Of a stretch of 9,711 bases of DNA, positions 6,080 to 9,711 are shown piece by piece. The notes under the pieces are model-generated. The model ran no database searches. It saw only the letters and a program-made list of their open reading frames with translations, and was not told where the DNA came from. The translations under genes and the position numbers were made by a program. The stretch spans positions 1-9,711 of the forward strand of contig DGTU01000157.1 of assembly GCA_002394465.1 (NCBI GenBank). Direction: 5' to 3'. Source of the DNA: Treponema sp. UBA4328. Its GTDB lineage: Bacteria; Spirochaetota; Spirochaetia; Treponematales; Treponemataceae. Position 1 is the stretch's first letter, and the number at the start of each line of letters is the position of its first letter.

Positions 6080-7405
6080 CTAAAAATCTTCCTTCAGAAG
6101 TTTGATGCAGGTTTCCTCTTCTTCTGCGGGAAGATATTTTTTTATCCCTTCAAAATTTTCTTCAAGTTCTTTTTTAGAAGAAAAGCCCCCGAAAATAACC
6201 TGACAGAAGCCTTTTTCGCGCAGCTGGACTGCCTTAGGATTTTCCGTTCTGCTGACAAACAGTACATGCGGGTCTTCTGAGAGTTTTGAAAGCGTCTTTT
6301 CATCCGTGAGCGGCATCTTTATGTCGAGTGTGTAGTTCATGTGCGGATTGAGGTTTGTCTGCGGACTGGAAGCAGATTCTGCAAGCAGCTCATAAAGTGT
6401 TTTTCCGCATGAAAATGAAGTGCCCCAGCTCATTCCCGAAAGCCTCGGGTTAATTTCGATGATGAACCATTTTTCGCCCGTGAAGATTAAATCCAGCTGA
6501 GCTGCACCTGAATAATTAATCTTCCGTAAGAATTCAAGAACTGAAGATTTAAGCCTGCTTATCTGATATTTTTCGTTTCTTACCGGACCTGCCTTTACGT
6601 TCTGTTTTGGACTTGTAATTCCGTATTTATTTGTTGAAATGATGAAAGGATCAAATATCGTGTAATTACCGTCAGTGCCGTAGATTTCCATTCCGAACTG
6701 CATGCCTGAAACGTATTCTTCCGTGATTTTGTCTGAAGTGAATTTCTTTGAGTGCAGGAGTTTTAAGACTTCATCATATGTTTCAAGGCGGTCTGTTCCG
6801 AAGGAGCTTAAGCCTGTCGTATCCTTGACTATTACGGGAAAACTTAAATTGCTGATCTGTTCAAGTACGCTGTCCCTGTAAACGTTGGATTTGAGTTCCC
6901 GGCGGTTACCTGCGTTCATGAAAAGCTCGTGATGTATGTAAACTGATTCAGGCGTTTCAAAGCCGTAACGTTCAAGAAGACCGTGTGTCCTCCATTTGTC
7001 AAAGCAGTCGGTTGCAGTCTGTGTGGACGGGCAGAAGGTTCTGATTCCGTTTTTCCTGAGGTGTTCTGCAATCATTGAATCCTTTATCGAAAGCCAGTCA
7101 AACGGTCTTGTCCAGAAGGTAGCTGCAACGGCAAGTTCAGGCCTGAGGGATATTATTTCTTCTGCCATTTCCTGCGCAGAGTCTCCCCGGGCGAAAATGT
7201 ATCTGATGTCCGGATTCTGTTTTACAAGACGATTTCCTTCCATGTCCAGAAGAAACATTCCGGGTGCCTGAGTGTAAATGATGATTTCATGTTTGAGCGG
7301 AAGACCTGATTTTTTCCACAGTGCAGCACAGTCAGGTGTCTGCCGGCTCCAGACGGAAGTTTCATCGTTAAGGTTTGAATTTGAACTGAAAAATACAATC
7401 CTCAT
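6080..7405 (-). CDS. ATP-grasp family ligase of unknown substrate
   Basis: This 441-residue protein has a Rossmann-like N-terminal part (MRIVFFSSNS; about 1-125), a linker with CPSTQTATDCFDKWRTHGLLERYGFETPESVYI (125-157) and an ATP-grasp fold. Visible ATP-grasp residues are the lysine in FPVIVKD (K194), the acidic pair in ITEEYVSGMQFGMEIYG (E229/E230), D305 in AAQLDLIF, and the Mg-binding E317/N319 in WFIIEINPRLSG. All are present, so it should be an active carboxylate-amine or carboxylate-thiol ligase. The layout resembles carbamoyl-phosphate-synthase-like and amino-acid or peptide ligases, but no substrate can be named. The start codon overlaps the cca stop in ATGA (7405-7402), so translation is probably coupled to cca and there is no separate ribosome site. 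A residual domain of about 80 residues (360-441) follows the ATP-grasp core. It is the last gene of the operon. Confidence 0.85.
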   Translation of the reverse strand: MRIVFFSSNSNLNDETSVWSRQTPDCAALWKKSGLPLKHEIIIYTQAPGMFLLDMEGNRLVKQNPDIRYIFARGDSAQEMAEEIISLRPELAVAATFWTRPFDWLSIKDSMIAEHLRKNGIRTFCPSTQTATDCFDKWRTHGLLERYGFETPESVYIHHELFMNAGNRRELKSNVYRDSVLEQISNLSFPVIVKDTTGLSSFGTDRLETYDEVLKLLHSKKFTSDKITEEYVSGMQFGMEIYGTDGNYTIFDPFIISTNKYGITSPKQNVKAGPVRNEKYQISRLKSSVLEFLRKINYSGAAQLDLIFTGEKWFIIEINPRLSGMSWGTSFSCGKTLYELLAESASSPQTNLNPHMNYTLDIKMPLTDEKTLSKLSEDPHVLFVSRTENPKAVQLREKGFCQVIFGGFSSKKELEENFEGIKKYLPAEEEETCIKLLKEDF

Positions 7406-8817
7406 TTTAATGCTGCCTGAGCCTTTGCCTGCGATTCCTTCATGAGATTCTGTGCGATGTTAAGAAGCTGTTCCCTGGTGTTCATTGAAGGGTCTTCGAG
7501 TATGCACTGGAAAAGTTCGTTTAATATCCTTCCCATAAGCGGACCGGCCGGGATTCCGTTTTTTATAAGGTCAGTTCCGTTTACTGCCATATCTTTAAGC
7601 GAAAGTGCGCATTTATCTTCTTCGAGTTTTCTGATTCTGTCAGAAAGCGTGTTCAGGAGTTTTACTGAAGGACTTGAGGCATCGACCTTACATCTGTGCA
7701 TTCCGTATATGTCAGCGTACCTTAAGTCAAAAAGATCCCGGATGTTTTCAAGACCGACGCGTACGACGAATCTCCTTACGGCTGCATCGCTCCAGTTTTC
7801 CTCAAAGAAAAACATGTGTTCCTTTATCAGGTGGCAGACTTTTGTAATGGTGGCGTTCGGATAGCGCAGGCGGGTGAGGATTTTTTCTGCTTTTTTCTGT
7901 GAATAAATTTCGTGCTTGTGAAAATGTATGATTTCGTTTCCCTGGAAAAGTTCAACTGACCTTGCATCTTTTTTGCCGATGTCGTGGAAGAGGGCAGCAA
8001 GCCTTACGTTTTCATTGTCTGCAGGAGCGCCGTCGCAGGCGTAAAAATTGTGGTCAAGTACGTCGAATTCGTGGAATCCCCTGATGTCTTTCTGTGAACA
8101 GTTTCTGCATTCAGCAAGTTCCGGGATAAAGAGCTTGAGGATTCCCGTTTTTTCCATGTTCTTAAGTCCTTCTGACGGAAGGGGAGATCTGAGCATTTTT
8201 GAAAATTCATCCCTGAAACGCTCTATCGAGATAGATTTGATTTTCTCCTGAATGTCCGGATTTGAAATCGCATCAAAGGTTTCACCGTCGATTTTAAATC
8301 CAATCTGGGCGCTGAAACGCAGGGCACGTACGGGACGCAGTCCGTCTTCCATGAACCTGTCATACGGCTTTCCGACCGTGCGGATTATTTTTTTCTTTAA
8401 GTCTTCCTGTCCGCCGAAAGGATCGTAAATGATTCCGTCTGCAAGGTTTGCGGCAATTGCATTTATCGTAAGGTCGCGGCGGCTTAAGTCATCCTTTATG
8501 TCGTTCGTGTAGGTAATTTTGTCCGGATGCCTTGAATCAGAATAGCCTTCTTCCTGCCTGAATGTCGTAACTTCTATTTCCTTTGAGAGAAGGTGAACTG
8601 TAACTGTTCCGTGTTCGATGCCGGTTGGTATTACCCTGTGAAATATTTTCATTACGTCCTGAGGTGAGGCGTTTGTTGCTACATCCCAGTCAGAAGGATT
8701 TTTTTTGAGAAGAAAATCCCTTACGGCACCGCCTACAAGGTATGCGCAGAAGCCGTGAGAAGCAAAAAGTTCGTTCATTTTCTTGAGTACGTCAGGGATT
8801 TTGATTTTCTGAGGCAT
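7402..8817 (-). CDS. cca: CCA-adding enzyme (tRNA nucleotidyltransferase) with HD domain
   Basis: This class II nucleotidyltransferase-fold enzyme builds or repairs the 3' CCA of tRNAs. The head domain shows YLVGGAVRDFLL (GG 29-30, RD 33-34), the metal-binding pair in PSDWDVAT (D43, D45), the ribose-binding DLSRRDLTINAIA (RRD 113-115) and the nucleotide-selecting EDGLRPVRALRFSAQ (from 157). An HD phosphohydrolase domain follows with AALFHDIGKKD (H278-D279) and HFHKHE (298-303), then an alpha-helical tail to residue 471. The close relative poly(A) polymerase I (pcnB) has the same head, but an internal HD domain and this length fit the CCA enzyme better. The ATG is one base after the stop of the membrane-protein gene, and no strong Shine-Dalgarno precedes it, so it is probably translated by coupling. 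It overlaps the ATP-grasp gene by 4 nt. Confidence 0.88.
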   Translation of the reverse strand: MPQKIKIPDVLKKMNELFASHGFCAYLVGGAVRDFLLKKNPSDWDVATNASPQDVMKIFHRVIPTGIEHGTVTVHLLSKEIEVTTFRQEEGYSDSRHPDKITYTNDIKDDLSRRDLTINAIAANLADGIIYDPFGGQEDLKKKIIRTVGKPYDRFMEDGLRPVRALRFSAQIGFKIDGETFDAISNPDIQEKIKSISIERFRDEFSKMLRSPLPSEGLKNMEKTGILKLFIPELAECRNCSQKDIRGFHEFDVLDHNFYACDGAPADNENVRLAALFHDIGKKDARSVELFQGNEIIHFHKHEIYSQKKAEKILTRLRYPNATITKVCHLIKEHMFFFEENWSDAAVRRFVVRVGLENIRDLFDLRYADIYGMHRCKVDASSPSVKLLNTLSDRIRKLEEDKCALSLKDMAVNGTDLIKNGIPAGPLMGRILNELFQCILEDPSMNTREQLLNIAQNLMKESQAKAQAALK

Positions 8818-8818
8818 A

Positions 8819-9169
8819 TTACTGGCTGAGCTCCATTCCGTATGAAAGATAGCTTACGGTTCTTGTAAAAAAACTTATTCCCGAAGCGAGAATCATTATC
8901 AGTGCATAGATAAAAGTCTGAATGAAAATCGTTTTTTTACGCTGCTTGAAAAAAATTACCGCCGTCAGGATAACTGCAAGAAGACAGAAAAATGAAAGTG
9001 CCAGGGAGCAGAAGCAGCTGAGGCTGAGTATCATGTTCTGGTTGCGGTCAAGAAAGCCCTGGTAGTTTCCCATGAGGAATATAAGCATCTGGGTAAAAAC
9101 CAGCAGACCGAGAAAAATAATCGTTCTTCGTATCAGTTTAAACAGAAGTATATTGTTTTCGATTTTCAT
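8819..9169 (-). CDS. Small membrane protein, three predicted transmembrane helices
   Basis: This 116-residue protein is not recognised. It shows three hydrophobic segments at about 14-34 (TIIFLGLLVFTQMLIFLMG), 46-73 (MILSLSCFCSLALSFFC and onward) and 80-103 (TIFIQTFIYALIMILASGIS). The loop RKK before the third segment is basic, suggesting a cytoplasmic position. There is no signal peptide cleavage site or enzyme motif. It is the first gene of the operon with cca and the ATP-grasp ligase: its TAA is one base from the cca ATG. The start has no Shine-Dalgarno, and a perfect TATAAT lies eight bases upstream, which suggests a leaderless or nearly leaderless mRNA. The ORF is credible because it fills the gap between a promoter and cca, but no function can be given. 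Confidence 0.75.
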   Translation of the reverse strand: MKIENNILLFKLIRRTIIFLGLLVFTQMLIFLMGNYQGFLDRNQNMILSLSCFCSLALSFFCLLAVILTAVIFFKQRKKTIFIQTFIYALIMILASGISFFTRTVSYLSYGMELSQ

Positions 9170-9182
9170 TTTTTGATATTAT
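9153..9182 (+). promoter_or_regulatory. Candidate promoter for aroH
   Basis: TTGTTT (9153-9158) and TATTAT (9177-9182) are 18 bases apart. The predicted start near 9189 gives a leader of about 19 nt containing GGAG (9195-9198). The -35 half lies inside the first codons of the divergent membrane-protein gene. Confidence 0.45.
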
Positions 9183-9183
9183 A
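9178..9183 (-). promoter_or_regulatory. Perfect -10 hexamer for the membrane protein-cca-ATP-grasp operon
   Basis: TATAAT on the minus strand ends eight bases before the ATG at 9169. The expected transcription start is about 9171, leaving a leader of only 0-2 nt. No good -35 is found 16-18 bases upstream. It almost coincides with the -10 proposed for aroH on the other strand. Confidence 0.45.
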
Positions 9184-9207
9184 AATAAAACAACGGAGTA
9201 AATAAAT

Positions 9208-9585
9208 ATGGAAAAACGACTTTATGGCATCCGCGGTGCAACCGGTGCTGAAAATACGGCTGCCTCAGTGACGGAAAATGTCTGCCGGATGCTCAATGAA
9301 ATATACGGCAGGAATAATATTGCTGATAATGATACGGTTTCAATTCAGTTTACGGTAACGAAAGACCTTAACCTTATGAATCCTGCAGCTGCCCTGAGGA
9401 AGGGAAGAACGGACTTTGATTTTTCTAAATGCGCCCTGTTCTGCAGTCAGGAACCTGAAATTACCGGTTCTCCGGAAAAAATGATCCGCGTGCTGGTTAC
9501 GGCATATCTTCCGGAGGGTGCTGAAGTTTCCCATGTATATATTAACGGCGGAGAGAAGTTAAGGCCGGATTTTGCAGCAAAATAG
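9208..9585 (+). CDS. aroH: Chorismate mutase, monofunctional AroH type
   Basis: This enzyme converts chorismate to prephenate, the branch step to phenylalanine and tyrosine. The 125-residue protein aligns by eye along its whole length with the trimeric B. subtilis AroH (127 residues): YGIRGAT at the N-terminus, CSQEPEITGSPEKMIRVLV in the middle and HVYINGGEKLRPD at the end. The residues that line the B. subtilis active site all have counterparts: Arg7 as R9, Cys75 as C79, Glu78 as E82, Arg90 as R94, Tyr108 as Y111 and Arg116 as R119. It therefore belongs to the AroH fold rather than the AroQ helical class. The start is supported by GGAG nine bases upstream. It is a single gene, divergent from the membrane-protein operon and followed by a T-rich stretch and the tRNA promoter. 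No fusion to prephenate dehydratase or DAHP synthase is present. Confidence 0.95.
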   Translation: MEKRLYGIRGATGAENTAASVTENVCRMLNEIYGRNNIADNDTVSIQFTVTKDLNLMNPAAALRKGRTDFDFSKCALFCSQEPEITGSPEKMIRVLVTAYLPEGAEVSHVYINGGEKLRPDFAAK

Positions 9586-9597
9586 AATTTTTTTCTG
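9569..9597 (+). terminator. Possible weak intrinsic terminator of aroH
   Basis: ATTTTG and CAAAAT (9569-9574 and 9578-9583) form a 6-bp, mostly A-T stem with a CAG loop overlapping the last codons and stop of aroH. It is followed by AGAA and a run of seven T and then further T-rich sequence. The stem is weak, so this is only a candidate. Confidence 0.3.
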
Positions 9598-9616
9598 TTT
9601 TTTATCCTTTTGTCTA

Positions 9617-9645
9617 TTGACACTTTTTTTTCTGTCATATAATAT
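9617..9645 (+). promoter_or_regulatory. Strong promoter for the tRNA gene
   Basis: A perfect TTGACA (9617-9622) is followed either by a perfect TATAAT (9638-9643) at 15-base spacing or by TAATAT (9640-9645) at the ideal 17. The spacer is a long T tract. The predicted start is near 9652, about 30 bases before the mature tRNA. Confidence 0.75.
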
Positions 9646-9653
9646 TAACACAT

Positions 9654-9674
9654 TCTGAAACGCAAACTTTCAGA
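9654..9674 (+). other. Perfect 7-bp hairpin in the tRNA leader
   Basis: TCTGAAA (9654-9660) and TTTCAGA (9668-9674) pair completely around the 7-nt loop CGCAAAC. The hairpin would start at the very 5' end of the precursor and finishes six bases before the tRNA. It is not followed by a T run, so it is not a terminator. It may protect the 5' end, help RNase P processing, or act as an operator in DNA. Confidence 0.5.
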
Positions 9675-9680
9675 CAAAAT

Positions 9681-9711
9681 GCTGCTTTAGCTCAGCTGGT
9701 AGAGCACGTGA
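9681..9711 (+). tRNA. tRNA gene, 5' part only; isotype not determined
   Basis: The last 31 bases fit the first 31 positions of a tRNA exactly: acceptor strand GCTGCTT, T8 A9, D-arm GCTC-AGCTGGTA-GAGC, A26, and the 5' anticodon strand CGTGA. The D-loop has the conserved AG...GG...A pattern. The window ends one base before the anticodon loop, so the isotype cannot be read. The acceptor and anticodon stem bases would suit a threonine tRNA, but that is a guess. Confidence 0.9.

Noticed and set aside
6059..6088. GATTTTT / AAAAATC inverted repeat between the convergent trpS and ATP-grasp genes, as a bidirectional terminator
   Set aside because: The stem is 7 bp and almost all A-T, with a 16-nt loop and no proper U tract after a GC-rich stem.
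7442..7864. Plus-strand open frame of 140 codons inside cca
   Set aside because: It is antisense to the conserved helical tail of the CCA enzyme and has no recognisable product.

Overview
The window is about 9.7 kb of gene-dense bacterial chromosome: eight complete protein genes, one gene cut by the left edge and one tRNA cut by the right edge. The content is almost entirely housekeeping (threonine synthase, alanine racemase, folylpolyglutamate synthase, tryptophanyl-tRNA synthetase, CCA-adding enzyme, AroH-type chorismate mutase). A Treponema-like spirochete fits best, based on moderate GC, a loose spirochete-style lipobox (FFSC) on the lipoprotein and the general style of the proteins. This is an inference from sequence feel, not from a search. 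There are no phage, plasmid, CRISPR or transposase genes.

Layout. 1-1821 (minus): a CsgG/LpoB-like lipoprotein followed by thrC, read from a good sigma-70 promoter at 1850-1878. 1955-3127 (plus): alr, divergent from the lipoprotein. 3149-4594 (minus): folC, convergent with alr and carrying an AT-rich, asparagine-rich insertion. 4595-4968: the only long non-coding stretch. It separates the divergent folC and trpS genes and holds a nested inverted-repeat structure (4674-4828) plus a degenerate direct repeat (4643-4705 and 4847-4902). 4969-6054 (plus): trpS. 6080-9169 (minus): a three-gene operon of a small membrane protein, cca and an unidentified ATP-grasp ligase, with a 1-nt gap and a 4-nt ATGA overlap that imply translational coupling. 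9208-9585 (plus): aroH. 9617-9711 (plus): a strong promoter, a leader hairpin and the first 31 nt of a tRNA.

The genes do not form one pathway. They are neighbours in amino-acid, cell-wall, folate and tRNA metabolism: alr supplies D-alanine for peptidoglycan, folC makes polyglutamylated folates, thrC and aroH serve Thr and Phe/Tyr synthesis, and trpS and cca serve tRNA charging and maturation.

Three things stand out. (1) The cloverleaf-like folded element between folC and trpS looks like a dispersed repeat or an unrecognised structured RNA. (2) The folC insertion is about 20% GC and contains an 18-codon duplication. (3) Three transcription units (alr, folC and the membrane-cca-ATP-grasp operon) have a -10 hexamer only 6-8 nt before the start codon and no Shine-Dalgarno, suggesting leaderless mRNAs. 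Genes such as trpS, aroH, thrC and the lipoprotein have conventional AGGA/GGAG leaders.
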